From positions 1 through 64,000 of the forward strand of contig JABMNH010000062.1 in NCBI GenBank assembly GCA_013205245.1: a DNA stretch of 64,000 nt, in the 5' to 3' direction. Source of the stretch: Flavobacteriales bacterium. GTDB taxonomy: Bacteria > Bacteroidota > Bacteroidia > Flavobacteriales > Flavobacteriaceae. A model generated the notes under the pieces. The model was not told the DNA's origin, did no database searches, and saw nothing but the letters and a program-made list of their open reading frames with translations. The translations under genes were made by a program, and so were the position numbers. Positions 16,195-25,278 of the stretch are shown one piece after another. The first letter of the stretch is position 1. Every line of letters begins with the position of its first letter.

Positions 16195-17247
16195 GTGAAT
16201 ATACAGCAAAAATACATAAAACGTTGTTTAGAATTGGCTAAAAACGGCTTGGGAACAACATATCCAAATCCACTTGTTGGTTGTGTTATTGTTTATCAAG
16301 ATAAAATTATAGGCGAAGGCTGGCATTACAAATCGGGTGAACCGCATGCAGAGGTTAATGCCATTAATGCTGTAGCCGATAAATCGCTTTTAAAATCGGC
16401 TGAATTGTATGTCAATTTAGAGCCCTGTTCGCATTATGGCAAAACACCGCCTTGTGCCGATTTAATTGTTAAACATGAAATTCCAAAAGTCATTATTGGC
16501 GCTTTAGATACCAATGAAAAGGTGAGTGGCAAAGGGGTGTTGCATCTTAAAAATAACGGCTGTGATGTTACTGTTGGTGTTTTAGAAAAAGAGTGTTTGG
16601 CTTTGAACAAAAGTTTTTATACCTATCATAATTTAAAGCGCCCTTATATTATTTTAAAATGGGCAGCTTCCGCGGATGGCTTTATTGCTAAAAACATTGA
16701 AGATAGACAGAAGCGCGTGCCATACTTTATTACAAAAGCCTATTCTTTGCAATTGGTACATCAATGGCGCGCCGAAGAACAAGCTATTTTGGTGGGGACA
16801 AATACGGCTGTAGCCGACAATCCAAAACTAGATGTGCGGCATGTTAAAGGCAAGCATCCAATAAGGATTGTTTTAGACCGCACTTTACGAATTCCTAAAG
16901 ACAGTGCCCTTTTTGATAAAATTATAAAAACGATTGTTTTAACCGAGGCATCCAATATATCATCAGCTAAAAGCGATGAAAACCTCATTTTTGAACCTAT
17001 TAATTTTGAGGACTTAGTGCCACAACAGATTTGTACCTTATTATATAAGTGCAAAATACAGTCACTTATTATTGAAGGCGGTTCTCAAATTTTGCAAAGT
17101 TTTATAGATGCCGATTTGTGGGATGAAGCTCGTATTTTTAAAGGGGAATCTCTTTTAAAACAGGGTGTTAAAGCGCCAGAGTTAAAAGGGACTTTAATAA
17201 GTGCTCAAAATATTTTAGAAGATCAATTGTCAATTTTTAAAAGATGA
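16195..17247 (+). CDS. ribD: Bifunctional riboflavin biosynthesis deaminase/reductase
   Basis: Catalyses the second and third steps of riboflavin synthesis: deamination of the pyrimidine and reduction of the ribosyl side chain. The N-terminal CMP/dCMP-deaminase-like domain shows YPNPLVGCVIV, the zinc-binding HAE (51-53), and LEPCSHYGKTPPCADL with the two zinc cysteines. The C-terminal reductase (from about 145) has ILKWAASADGFIAK and SLIIEGGSQILQSF. The start is GTG at 16195; a longer open frame upstream would run across the divergent GNAT start and encode an unlikely hydrophobic leader. Length 350. yigZ follows with a 4-base overlap. Confidence 0.95.
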   Translation: MNIQQKYIKRCLELAKNGLGTTYPNPLVGCVIVYQDKIIGEGWHYKSGEPHAEVNAINAVADKSLLKSAELYVNLEPCSHYGKTPPCADLIVKHEIPKVIIGALDTNEKVSGKGVLHLKNNGCDVTVGVLEKECLALNKSFYTYHNLKRPYIILKWAASADGFIAKNIEDRQKRVPYFITKAYSLQLVHQWRAEEQAILVGTNTAVADNPKLDVRHVKGKHPIRIVLDRTLRIPKDSALFDKIIKTIVLTEASNISSAKSDENLIFEPINFEDLVPQQICTLLYKCKIQSLIIEGGSQILQSFIDADLWDEARIFKGESLLKQGVKAPELKGTLISAQNILEDQLSIFKR

Positions 17248-17855
17248 GCGAAGATGTTTATTTTACCATAACTTCGCCTGCCAGTGGTGCTATTTATAAA
17301 GATAAAGGCAGTAAATTTTTAGGCTATGCTTTTCCAATAACATCAGAAGATGATGTAAAACCAATTATAGAGCAGTTAAAAAAAGAACATCATGCAGCAC
17401 GGCACTGGTGTTATGCATGGCAATTGGGTGTTGAAGATATTAAATACCGCGTCAATGATGATGGCGAACCCAGTAACAGTGCAGGAAAACCTATCTACGG
17501 ACAATTGCTTTCAAAAAATGTGACCAATATATTAACGGTTGTTGTCCGTTATTATGGAGGTATTAACTTAGGTGTAGGTGGCCTGATTCAAGCCTATAAA
17601 ACAGCCGCTCAATATTGTTTAGAAGAAGCTACAATTGTAGAAAAAAGATTGCAAGTAACTTTCACCATAAAATTCGAGTATAAAGACCTCAATAATGTGA
17701 TGCGTTTTATAAAAGACAATAATCTGCACATAGTTAGTCAAACTATGGAAATGAATTGCAACATAAAATTATCTGTTAGAAAAACAGAAGCGTTAAAAAT
17801 TGAGCAATTGTTAACAGATTTTTATGGTGTCGATTTTACAATAAATCAGTCTTAA
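17244..17855 (+). CDS. YigZ / IMPACT family protein (UPF0029)
   Basis: Conserved protein whose eukaryotic relatives (IMPACT/Yih1) modulate translational control; the bacterial role is unresolved. Family blocks visible are KDKGSKFLGYAFPI, EHHAARHWCYAW, the signature NDDGEPSNSAGKPIYGQL, and VVRYYGGINLGVGGLIQAYK. The C-terminal DUF1949-like domain (about 130-203) follows. Overlaps the ribD stop by 4 bases (ATGA), suggesting translational coupling, and converges with the thioesterase gene with about 20 bases of overlap. Length 203, normal. Confidence 0.93.
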   Translation: MSEDVYFTITSPASGAIYKDKGSKFLGYAFPITSEDDVKPIIEQLKKEHHAARHWCYAWQLGVEDIKYRVNDDGEPSNSAGKPIYGQLLSKNVTNILTVVVRYYGGINLGVGGLIQAYKTAAQYCLEEATIVEKRLQVTFTIKFEYKDLNNVMRFIKDNNLHIVSQTMEMNCNIKLSVRKTEALKIEQLLTDFYGVDFTINQS

Positions 17856-18255
17856 AAAAGGGTTTTATTTTATCCATAAAAATTTGTGGCGCTTTAGTAG
17901 GCCTGTTTCTTTTCATATCCCAAAAAACCAAAATACTTTTACCCGTCGTAATAAGTTCTTTTTGTTGGTTTCTCATTTCAAAATCGAATTCTATTTTTGC
18001 AGTAGGTAATTTTATAAGTTTGGTAGTAATTTGCAGTAAATCATCATAAATAGCTGGTTTATGATATTTTACATTTAATTCTATAGCGGGTAGCATAATA
18101 CCGTTATCTTCCATAGTTTTATAAGATAGGTCAAAATTACGAAGCCATTCGGCTCTACCTACCTCAAAATAAGCAGCGTAATTGCCATAATAAACATATT
18201 TCATTTGGTCGGTTTCACTATAGCGAACCCTTATACTTGTAGTGTGTGTTATCAT
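17836..18255 (-). CDS. YbgC/4HBT-type acyl-CoA thioesterase
   Basis: Hot-dog-fold thioesterase likely hydrolysing acyl-CoA in the cytoplasm. The start shows the typical RVRYSETDQMKYVYYGNYAAYFEVGRAEW pattern (split here as RVRYSETDQM, then YGNYAAYFEVGRAEWLR): the catalytic Asp is D17 region and the usual H/N position is occupied in YYGNY. IELNVKYHKPAIYDDLLQI follows. Length 139, normal. Substrate chain length unknown. Convergent with yigZ, overlapping its 3' end. Confidence 0.9.
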   Translation of the reverse strand: MITHTTSIRVRYSETDQMKYVYYGNYAAYFEVGRAEWLRNFDLSYKTMEDNGIMLPAIELNVKYHKPAIYDDLLQITTKLIKLPTAKIEFDFEMRNQQKELITTGKSILVFWDMKRNRPTKAPQIFMDKIKPFFKTDLL

Positions 18256-18340
18256 TAAAAATGATTGATTTTAAGTTTGTTTTATAATACAATAAAAAAA
18301 AAGAAAAATCAATAGCAAATAGATTTTTTTATGATAAATA

Positions 18341-18349
18341 TTATGCACA
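18341..18349 (+). promoter_or_regulatory. Candidate DnaA box upstream of dnaA
   Basis: TTATGCACA fits the relaxed TTATNCACA consensus, 79 bases upstream of the dnaA ATG. A single box is compatible with dnaA autoregulation. No cluster that would mark oriC was seen. Confidence 0.4.
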
Positions 18350-18427
18350 TTTTTGTAGAGCAATTAAAAAGAGGATAATTTCTTTAATTATTGTCTAATT
18401 AATAAATCAAACTACCTAAACCCAAAA

Positions 18428-19855
18428 ATGACTAATACAGCTTCTACTGTTTGGCAGGCCTGCTTATCTTTTATAAAAGATAACATTAAACCTCAGGCAT
18501 ACAAAACGTGGTTTGAGCCTATTATACCCATTAAGCTTTCTGCAGATGCTTTAACCATTCAAGTGCCTAGTAAATTTTTCTACGAATGGCTAGAAGAGCA
18601 TTATATAAAATTGTTGCGTGTGGCTTTGGTTAGGGAGTTAGGTAAAGATGCCAAATTAATTTATGATGTTCGCATGGAGAATGCTTATAGCAGTAAGCAG
18701 CCTCATACGGTTAAAATACCAAGTTCTAACAGAAAACCCATGTATGGGCAAAACATTTCTGTACCTCTTGAGTTAAACAAAAGAGAACTCAGAAATCCGT
18801 TTATTATTCCAGGTATTCAAAAAGTAAAGATTGAGTCACAATTAAATCCAAATTATAATTTCGATAATTTTATTGAAGGCGATGCCAATAGATTGGCACG
18901 TTCTGCAGGAATTGCCGTTGCTAATAAACCTGGGGGCACTTCTTTTAATCCATTGTTAATTTACGGAGGTGTTGGTTTAGGTAAAACACATATCGCCCAA
19001 GCTATTGGTGTAGAAATTAAAAATAAATATGCTGATAAAACGGTTTTATATATTTCTGCCGAAAAATTCACACAACAATATATTGATGCTGTAAAAACCA
19101 ATTCAAGAAATGATTTTATTCATTTCTATCAGATGATTGACGTTTTGTTAATTGATGATGTTCAGTTTTTATCAGGAAAAACAGGTACGCAAGATGTATT
19201 CTTCCATATTTTTAATCACTTACATCAAAATGGCAAACAGGTTGTTTTAACATCAGATAAGGCACCAGTTGATATGCAAGATATAGAACAACGTTTGTTG
19301 TCGCGTTTTAAATGGGGACTCTCTGCCGAATTGCAAACACCAGATTTTGAAACACGTATTTCTATCCTTCAAAATAAATTATATAGAGATGGTGTTGAAA
19401 TGCCAGACGAAATTATAGAATATATTGCCAAACATATTAAGAGTAATGTAAGAGAGCTTGAAGGGGTTTTGATTTCTATGATTGCCCAAGCTTCTTTTAA
19501 CAAAAAAGAATTCACATTAATGCTTACAAAACAAATTGTAGATAAATTTGTTAAAAATACAAATCGCGAAATTTCTATAGAACATATTCAAAAAACAGTT
19601 TCAAAATATTTTGAAATAGATTTGGCTACTTTACAATCAAAAACACGCAAACGTCATATTGTACAAGCCAGACAATTGGCCATGTTTTTCGCTAAGCGAA
19701 TGACAAAAGCATCGTTGGCAAGTATTGGTGCACAAATTGGCAAACGCGACCATGCAACGGTACTTCACGCCTGTAAAACTGTTAATAATTTAACAGAAAC
19801 CGACAAGCAATTTAGAAAATACGTAGAAGATATTACTAAAAAATTGACTTTCTAA
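18428..19855 (+). CDS. dnaA: Chromosomal replication initiator protein DnaA
   Basis: AAA+ ATPase that binds DnaA boxes and melts the origin. Domain I (about 1-85) begins with the typical TASTVWQACLSFIKDNI; a short linker follows. Domain III has NFIEGDANRLARSAG, Walker A GGVGLGKTHIAQA (G180-T187), Walker B VLLIDDVQFL and sensor regions EQRLLSRFKWGL. Domain IV contains the DnaA-box-binding helix-turn-helix and signature IGAQIGKRDHATVLHACK. Length 475, normal. Two downstream genes follow in the same direction 11 bases later, so an operon is likely. dnaN is not adjacent. Confidence 0.98.
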   Translation: MTNTASTVWQACLSFIKDNIKPQAYKTWFEPIIPIKLSADALTIQVPSKFFYEWLEEHYIKLLRVALVRELGKDAKLIYDVRMENAYSSKQPHTVKIPSSNRKPMYGQNISVPLELNKRELRNPFIIPGIQKVKIESQLNPNYNFDNFIEGDANRLARSAGIAVANKPGGTSFNPLLIYGGVGLGKTHIAQAIGVEIKNKYADKTVLYISAEKFTQQYIDAVKTNSRNDFIHFYQMIDVLLIDDVQFLSGKTGTQDVFFHIFNHLHQNGKQVVLTSDKAPVDMQDIEQRLLSRFKWGLSAELQTPDFETRISILQNKLYRDGVEMPDEIIEYIAKHIKSNVRELEGVLISMIAQASFNKKEFTLMLTKQIVDKFVKNTNREISIEHIQKTVSKYFEIDLATLQSKTRKRHIVQARQLAMFFAKRMTKASLASIGAQIGKRDHATVLHACKTVNNLTETDKQFRKYVEDITKKLTF

Positions 19856-19866
19856 AACCTAAGCGT

Positions 19867-20325
19867 ATGTTACGTATTCTTATGGTATGTTTGGGCAATA
19901 TTTGTCGATCTCCATTAGCCGAAGGGCTTTTAAAATCTAAACTAGACACTTCTAAATACTTTGTTGACTCGGCTGGAACAGGTTCTTGGCATATTGGACA
20001 TCAACCCGATAAACGTTCTATAGCTGTAGCCGACAAACACAATTTAGACATTTCTGACCAACGTGGGCGGCAATTCTCTGAAGTCGATTTTGATAATTTT
20101 GATATTATTTATGCGATGGATATCAATAATTATGAGGATCTTAGAGAAATGGCAAAATCTGATAAAGACACACAAAAAGTCAAACTTTTGTTAGATATTT
20201 TATTTCCTGGCGAAAATATGGATGTGCCCGATCCTTATACCGGAGGCATGTTTCAGTTTGAGCAAGTTTATGATATCTTAGATAAAGCCACAACCCAATT
20301 AGCAAATCAGTTAAACAATGACTAA
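19867..20325 (+). CDS. Low-molecular-weight protein-tyrosine phosphatase
   Basis: Dephosphorylates phosphotyrosine (sometimes arginine) in proteins; in bacteria it often works with capsule tyrosine kinases. The active-site P-loop CLGNICRS occupies residues 8-15, the general-acid loop is VPDPYTGG near 120, and DSAGTGSWHIG is typical. Length 152. No tyrosine kinase gene is nearby. It lies 11 bases after dnaA and overlaps the next methylase gene by 8 bases, so all three may share a transcript. Confidence 0.95.
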   Translation: MLRILMVCLGNICRSPLAEGLLKSKLDTSKYFVDSAGTGSWHIGHQPDKRSIAVADKHNLDISDQRGRQFSEVDFDNFDIIYAMDINNYEDLREMAKSDKDTQKVKLLLDILFPGENMDVPDPYTGGMFQFEQVYDILDKATTQLANQLNND

Positions 20326-21034
20326 CGAAAAAGGAAAACTCTATTTAATACCAACTACTTTAGGCGATAATGAGCCTTTAGAAGTGTTGCCTTTGTCTGT
20401 TAGAAAAGCCATAGAACAGATTGATTATTATATTGTAGAAAACGAAAAATCGGCCAGACGTTTTATAAAAAAAATCACACCTAGAAAATCTCAAGAAAAA
20501 CTAGAGGTACATTTAATCGATAAATTTACACAAGAACAAGACACACAACATTATCTGGATGTTTGTAATGATGGTATAGATGTGGGTTTATTGTCAGAGG
20601 CTGGCAACCCTGCCATTGCAGACCCGGGTTCAAATATGGTAAAATTGGCACATCAAAAAAATATAAGAGTGGTGCCTTTGGTTGGGCCATCTTCTATTTT
20701 ATTAGCGATGATGAGTTCGGGATTTAACGGGCAAAATTTTGCTTTTAATGGCTATTTACCTATTGATGCCAACGACCGAAAGCATAAATTAAAACAGTTA
20801 GAGAAGCAATCTAAAACTGAAAATCAGTCTCAAATATTTATTGAGACACCATACCGTAATGATCAATTATTCACGCATTTATGTCAGGTTTTAACACCCG
20901 CAACGCATTTGTGTATTGCGGCAGATATCACTTTATCAACCGAATATATTAGAACCTTTAGCATAAAAGATTGGAAGAGTCACAAACCGAATCTGCACAA
21001 AAGACCAGCTATTTTTATCATCCATAAATTTTAA
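20318..21034 (+). CDS. RsmI-like SAM-dependent methyltransferase (tetrapyrrole methylase fold)
   Basis: Resembles RsmI (16S rRNA C1402 2'-O-methyltransferase) but belongs to the shorter branch common in Bacteroidota. Evidence: KLYLIPTTLGDNEP at the start, IDYYIVENEKSARRF, the signature LLSEAGNPAIADPGSNMV, and VVPLVGPSSILLAMMSSG followed by FNGYLP. RsmI usually starts LYVVATPIGN; here it is LYLIPTTLGD, so the rRNA target is uncertain. Length 238, against about 280 for full RsmI. It overlaps the phosphatase gene by 8 bases. Confidence 0.85.
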   Translation: MTNEKGKLYLIPTTLGDNEPLEVLPLSVRKAIEQIDYYIVENEKSARRFIKKITPRKSQEKLEVHLIDKFTQEQDTQHYLDVCNDGIDVGLLSEAGNPAIADPGSNMVKLAHQKNIRVVPLVGPSSILLAMMSSGFNGQNFAFNGYLPIDANDRKHKLKQLEKQSKTENQSQIFIETPYRNDQLFTHLCQVLTPATHLCIAADITLSTEYIRTFSIKDWKSHKPNLHKRPAIFIIHKF

Positions 21035-21045
21035 TCTAAATAATT

Positions 21046-21070
21046 CCTTGAAGCATAGCTTCAAGGTTTC
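21046..21070 (+). terminator. Hairpin after the RsmI-like gene, possible terminator
   Basis: Perfect 8-bp stem CCTTGAAG (21046-21053) / CTTCAAGG (21059-21066), 5-base loop, followed only by TTTC, starting 11 bases after the stop codon. The weak T tract makes termination uncertain; it may be part of the adjoining structured repeat. Confidence 0.45.
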
Positions 21071-21072
21071 TG

Positions 21073-21219
21073 ACTTTCACCACGCCTAAGGCGTGGTCAG
21101 AACTGCTTTTTAGCAGTTCTGGGAGAGGTAAAATAACAGAATTTTGTTTGGTCAAAATGAAACTAAGAAAACACTCCTATAGCTCTGCCTCGAATAATTA
21201 CTTTTAAGAAATTCTTTTA
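21073..21219. repeat. Structured multi-hairpin repeat, copy A
   Basis: Shares with 33438-33594 the blocks ACTTTCACC, GAACTGC...GCAGTT, GAGGTAAAATAA.AGAATTT, TCAAAATGAAAC and AAGAAATTCTTTA. Hairpin 1 is CCACGCC-TAA-GGCGTGG (21080-21096) and hairpin 2 AGAACTGCT-TTTT-AGCAGTTCT (21099-21120). The right end lies 6 bases from the mltG stop codon. Between convergent genes. Confidence 0.75.
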
Positions 21220-21225
21220 TTTGCT

Positions 21226-22287
21226 TTAGCGGCGGATACCTTGTTTGCTTATCCAACGTTGGTATTTTGAGGCGTTAATGGCGTGTTGAAATGTGTTTTT
21301 TGCAAACTCATGATAGCCCATTTTTGTAGTACTGGCACACATAAAAAAGTAACGGTGATTATCTGGATTAAGAACAGCATCTATACTAGATACGTCTGGC
21401 ATAGCAATGGGACCAGGTGGCAAACCCTTATTGAGATAAGTATTATAGGGCGATTTAATAAGCAAGTCTTTATTTAAAACACGTTTAATAATGGTATCCT
21501 TATTATACATTTTTTGTATCGCAAAAATAACTGTAGGGTCGGCTTGTAAAGGCCAGCCCCTTTTTAGTCTGTTTAAATATAAGCCTGCTACAACAGGGCG
21601 TTCATCAACTTTAGCCGTTTCTTTTTGAACAATTGAAGCCAAAGCATACACTTGAAGTGGACTTAAATTTAGAGAATCGGCTTTTTGAAAACGGTCATTT
21701 TTTAACCAAAATTTATTAAATTCATTAAGCATTTTGTCTCTAAATTTCTCGGCAGAAGTATTCCAATAAAATTGATAACTATTTGGAATATAAATACCAA
21801 GCGCATCATCAATTGTTAGCTTGTTTTGATTTAAAAACACACTATCTAACATCACATTTAAAAGCGAAATAGAATCGGCTTCAATTTGTTTTGAAATGTT
21901 GCCTGCTAATAATTCTAAACTGTTCTCATTGTTAAATAAAATGGTAATAGGTTTTTGATTGCCACTGCGCAAGTTATTAATGAGCTCATTGTTGCTCATT
22001 CCTTTTTCAATAAAATAACGCCCCGATTTTATTCTCGTTCTGTATCTTTTTAACTGAGACACCCATTTAAATGTTTTTTCTGATTTTAAATAGGGTGCTA
22101 TAGATGTGTTTACATCATTAAAGGAACTGTTGTGTGGAATCAAAATATAGCCCGATGTTTTTACATTATCAGTATAAATAGTCCCAAAGATAGAGAAGCC
22201 CAATAAATGTAAAAATACCAGTGTAAAAATATAAATTTTACGTGACATTAATTTTGAAAAAAGAGTACTTATTGTTTTTAAAATCAT
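21226..22287 (-). CDS. mltG: Endolytic peptidoglycan transglycosylase MltG
   Basis: Membrane-anchored lytic transglycosylase that cleaves nascent glycan strands (YceG family). An N-terminal membrane helix lies at about 15-38. The LysM-like middle region is followed by the catalytic domain with VYALASIVQKETAK (catalytic glutamate in this block), GWPLQADPTVIFAIQ, SPYNTYLNKGLPPGPIAMP and HRYFFMCAS. Length 353, normal. It overlaps the upstream GNAT gene by 4 bases, and the structured repeat follows its stop. Probably co-transcribed with dapF and the GNAT. Confidence 0.94.
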   Translation of the reverse strand: MILKTISTLFSKLMSRKIYIFTLVFLHLLGFSIFGTIYTDNVKTSGYILIPHNSSFNDVNTSIAPYLKSEKTFKWVSQLKRYRTRIKSGRYFIEKGMSNNELINNLRSGNQKPITILFNNENSLELLAGNISKQIEADSISLLNVMLDSVFLNQNKLTIDDALGIYIPNSYQFYWNTSAEKFRDKMLNEFNKFWLKNDRFQKADSLNLSPLQVYALASIVQKETAKVDERPVVAGLYLNRLKRGWPLQADPTVIFAIQKMYNKDTIIKRVLNKDLLIKSPYNTYLNKGLPPGPIAMPDVSSIDAVLNPDNHRYFFMCASTTKMGYHEFAKNTFQHAINASKYQRWISKQGIRR

Positions 22288-22808
22288 TTATTTATAAGTT
22301 GAAATAAGACTTCGTTTTTGAAGGTGTTTTGATAAGAAACCCAATCTTTTTTTAGGCCTACTTTTTCAAAACCTTGTTGGGTAAAGAGGCTTATACTTTT
22401 ATGATTATCTTCTAAAATATTAGCATAAATTTGATGTAATTGCAAAGTAGAAAAGCAATATTTAATTAAAGTTTCTAAGGCATCTTTGGCAAAACCCTGC
22501 CCTTGATTATTTTCTGTTATAACAATACCAATCCCAGCGCGTTTGTGTTGTGGATCAAAGTCAAATAAATCGATTAATCCAATAGGTAAATCTTCATTTT
22601 TTTTAGAAATAACCAATCGTAATTGCTTGGCCTGATAAATATCTAAATGTGCTTGTTCTAAATATTGTTTTAAAATAAATTTAGAAAAAGGCATTTGAGT
22701 GCCGCTTACTTCCCAAAGATTTTCGTCATTTTCTATCGCAAAAAGAAAATCTAAATCTTCTGGCTCAAGTGCGCGTAAATAAATATTTTCACCTTTTAAG
22801 ATATCCAT
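22284..22808 (-). CDS. RimJ/RimL-type GNAT acetyltransferase
   Basis: Predicted acetyltransferase on protein N-termini, amines or other small substrates. Typical opening ENIYLRALEPEDLDFLFAIEND, then PIGLIDLFDFDPQHKRAGIGI and the acetyl-CoA loop NQGQGFAKDALETLI, ending NHKSISLFTQQGFEKVG. Length 174. It sits between dapF (1-base overlap) and mltG (4-base overlap) in a tight minus-strand operon of cell-wall genes, though the family gives no direct evidence of a wall function. Confidence 0.88.
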   Translation of the reverse strand: MDILKGENIYLRALEPEDLDFLFAIENDENLWEVSGTQMPFSKFILKQYLEQAHLDIYQAKQLRLVISKKNEDLPIGLIDLFDFDPQHKRAGIGIVITENNQGQGFAKDALETLIKYCFSTLQLHQIYANILEDNHKSISLFTQQGFEKVGLKKDWVSYQNTFKNEVLFQLINK

Positions 22809-23587
22809 TATATAGAAATATTGCCTTTAAAAACCTGTACTGCTGGACCTTCTAAAAACACATCCGTGTAAACGTTGTCTTTTACTTTAAAACTAACTTT
22901 TAAATTACCGCCTTCGGTTTGTAAATTTATAACAGAACTATGTGTTTTATTTGTTTTATGACTGGCAATAGCTACAGCCGTAACACCAGTACCACAGCTC
23001 AAAGTTTCGTCTTCTACACCGCGCTCATAAGTCCTTACTTTAAAAGTGTTGTTATCAATTTGCTCTACAAAATTTACATTTGTACCTTCTTTAAAATAGG
23101 GTGCACCATTTCTTATGCTACTTCCGTTAAGTTTGATGTCTAATTGATGTATGTTTTTTTGATAACTTATGTGATGTGGCGAGCCTGTGTTTAGAAAAAC
23201 ATGTGTATCGGTGACAAGTATGTCTGCTACATTTTGCATTTGTAAACTGATGATATCATTCTTTATTGAGGCATTATGTGGGCCATCAATTGCAACAAAA
23301 TGCGCATAATTTTCAATGATATTCAAATATTTTGCAAAGGCCACAATACATCTACCACCATTACCACACATGGTACTTTCGTTGCCATCGGCATTAAAAT
23401 ACACCATTTTAAAATCGAAGTTTGCATCGTTTTCTAAACAAATAAATCCATCGGCGCCAACGCCAAATTTACGATCACAAATATGTTGGATGCGTTTGGT
23501 GTTAGAAGTGTCGAATGTTTTTAACCGGTTATCAATTAAAACAAAATCGTTTCCGGTACCTTGATATTTGTAAAAAGCTAATTCCAT
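22808..23587 (-). CDS. dapF: Diaminopimelate epimerase
   Basis: Converts LL- to meso-diaminopimelate for lysine and peptidoglycan. Two catalytic-cysteine blocks are visible: STMCGNGGRCIVAFA and ETLSCGTGVTAVAIA. YQGTGNDFVLIDNR opens the protein and DGPHNASI precedes the middle. The ATG at 23587 (MELAFYKYQGTGNDF) matches the family start; an in-frame upstream ATG at 23611 would add eight residues and is less likely. Length 259. First gene of the dapF-GNAT-mltG unit. Confidence 0.96.
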   Translation of the reverse strand: MELAFYKYQGTGNDFVLIDNRLKTFDTSNTKRIQHICDRKFGVGADGFICLENDANFDFKMVYFNADGNESTMCGNGGRCIVAFAKYLNIIENYAHFVAIDGPHNASIKNDIISLQMQNVADILVTDTHVFLNTGSPHHISYQKNIHQLDIKLNGSSIRNGAPYFKEGTNVNFVEQIDNNTFKVRTYERGVEDETLSCGTGVTAVAIASHKTNKTHSSVINLQTEGGNLKVSFKVKDNVYTDVFLEGPAVQVFKGNISI

Positions 23588-23705
23588 GAATGTAAAAAAT
23601 CGTGTGTACAAATGTAATGATATTTTCTAAAGCTTGTTTTGTTAAAAACCAGTTAAAATGACGTTAACAGAGTGTTAAACTCAAAATAGCAATCACAATA
23701 TTATA

Positions 23706-23713
23706 TAATTTTG
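23706..23713 (+). promoter_or_regulatory. Candidate -7 element of the DegP-like gene (TAATTTTG)
   Basis: Matches TAnnTTTG, 26 bases upstream of the ATG at 23740. No well-placed TTG -33 element is visible. Confidence 0.45.
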
Positions 23714-23739
23714 GTTGTTGATAATAAAAAATATTAGAA

Positions 23740-25173
23740 ATGAAAAAAATAGGCACATTAATTTTAGCTTCTGCTCTTGGCGGAGCGCTTACTTTAGGGA
23801 GTTACAAATTATTTTTAGAAAAAGACACTGCTGTTAATGCAACTGATGTTGTAACACAAACCACAGTCAAATCCAATTTGGTAAATTATGCCTTACCAGC
23901 CGAAAACACCGATTTTACAATTGCGGCCGATGCTACTTTAGCTGCGGTAGTGCACGTAAAAAACGTATCGGTTCAAGAAGTTCAAGATCCTATTTCTTCA
24001 TTTTTTTATGGCGGAAGTAGTACAAGAGAACTCAAACAAGTGGGTACTGGCTCTGGTGTAATCATCTCAAAAGATGGTTATATTATCACCAACAACCACG
24101 TGATAGAAAATGCAAAAACGCTTGAAATTACTTTAAACGATAAACGAAAATACAATGCTACAATCATCGGTGCCGATCCAAATACCGATATTGCTTTGGT
24201 TAAAATAGATGAAAAAGATTTGCCATACATTCCTTTTGGCAACTCAGATAATGTTAAAGTTGGTGAATGGGTTTTAGCCGTTGGCAATCCGTTTAATTTA
24301 TCTTCAACCGTAACTGCCGGAATTATTAGTGCAAAAGGAAGAAATATCAATATCAATAAAAACAATCGCGCAATCGAATCGTTTATTCAAACAGATGCCG
24401 TTGTAAACCCCGGAAATAGTGGTGGCGCTTTGGTAAATACGCGTGGCGAACTTATCGGAATTAACTCTGCTATTGAGTCAATTACCGGTTCATATATGGG
24501 TTATTCGTTCGCGGTTCCGTCTAATATTGCCAAAAAAGTAATTGAAGATATGATGCTTTATGGTAATGTACAACGTGCTTATTTGGGCATAAATGTTGAT
24601 GATTTAAATGCCGATAAAGCAAAAATTTATGAGATTCCAAATACCGAAGGCGTTATTATTGTCAATGTTTTGGATGAAAGTGCAGCCGTAACAGCCGGAT
24701 TAAAAAAAAATGATGTCATCATTAAAATGGATGATGTGGCTATTAAAAATTTCGCCGATTTATCGGGATATATTGGTTCAAAACGTCCGGGTGATAAAAT
24801 TTCTATAACCTTTGTACGAGGGGGAATCACCAAGACCATTCCGTTAACACTTAAAAATAGATTTGGCAAAGAAACCGTTTCAAAAACCGATTATGTAGAT
24901 TATTATATCGGCGAAACAAAAGTGTTATCAGATACAGATAAATCGAAATTTAATATTGATTTTGGTGTTAAAATCATCAAATTGAAGAATAAGGAATTAT
25001 TAGCTAAAGGGTTGCAAAACAATGATATTATTTTAGCTATCAACGATGTTAAAATTTATAGTGTTAATGAATTGAGTATTTATTTAAAAAATAATGAAAA
25101 TAAAGATTATGTAACCTTGCAGATTCTTAACCATCAAGGAAGAATAGGTTATGTATCAATTAGGTTGGATTAG
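23740..25173 (+). CDS. DegP/HtrA-type periplasmic serine protease with PDZ domains
   Basis: Envelope quality-control protease and chaperone. An N-terminal signal or anchor (about 4-25) precedes a trypsin-like domain with the triad visible: H120 in TNNHVIENA, D150 in NTDIALVKI, S227 in NPGNSGGAL. GTGSGVIISKDGYI is the usual lead-in. A first PDZ domain starts about 285 (RAYLGINVDDL) and a second, more divergent one is suggested near 410-470 (GVKIIKLKN ... NDIILAINDVKIYS). Length 477, normal. Single gene with its own terminator. Confidence 0.94.
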   Translation: MKKIGTLILASALGGALTLGSYKLFLEKDTAVNATDVVTQTTVKSNLVNYALPAENTDFTIAADATLAAVVHVKNVSVQEVQDPISSFFYGGSSTRELKQVGTGSGVIISKDGYIITNNHVIENAKTLEITLNDKRKYNATIIGADPNTDIALVKIDEKDLPYIPFGNSDNVKVGEWVLAVGNPFNLSSTVTAGIISAKGRNININKNNRAIESFIQTDAVVNPGNSGGALVNTRGELIGINSAIESITGSYMGYSFAVPSNIAKKVIEDMMLYGNVQRAYLGINVDDLNADKAKIYEIPNTEGVIIVNVLDESAAVTAGLKKNDVIIKMDDVAIKNFADLSGYIGSKRPGDKISITFVRGGITKTIPLTLKNRFGKETVSKTDYVDYYIGETKVLSDTDKSKFNIDFGVKIIKLKNKELLAKGLQNNDIILAINDVKIYSVNELSIYLKNNENKDYVTLQILNHQGRIGYVSIRLD

Positions 25174-25193
25174 GTTAATTAGTTTGGTTAAAG

Positions 25194-25221
25194 AGCTGCT
25201 ATTTTTTAGCAGCTTTTTTTA
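25194..25221 (+). terminator. Rho-independent terminator after the DegP-like gene
   Basis: Stem AGCTGCTA (25194-25201) / TAGCAGCT (25207-25214), 5-T loop, followed by a T-rich run, 21 bases after the stop codon. Confidence 0.9.
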
Positions 25222-25278
25222 TTTAATGACATCAATTTTTGTTAAATTGCACAAACTCAACCAACAACTCAACTTATT

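Noticed and set aside
18256-18427. Replication origin (oriC) upstream of dnaA
   Set aside because: Only one relaxed DnaA box is visible and no AT-rich/box cluster; dnaA in Bacteroidota is not a reliable origin marker.
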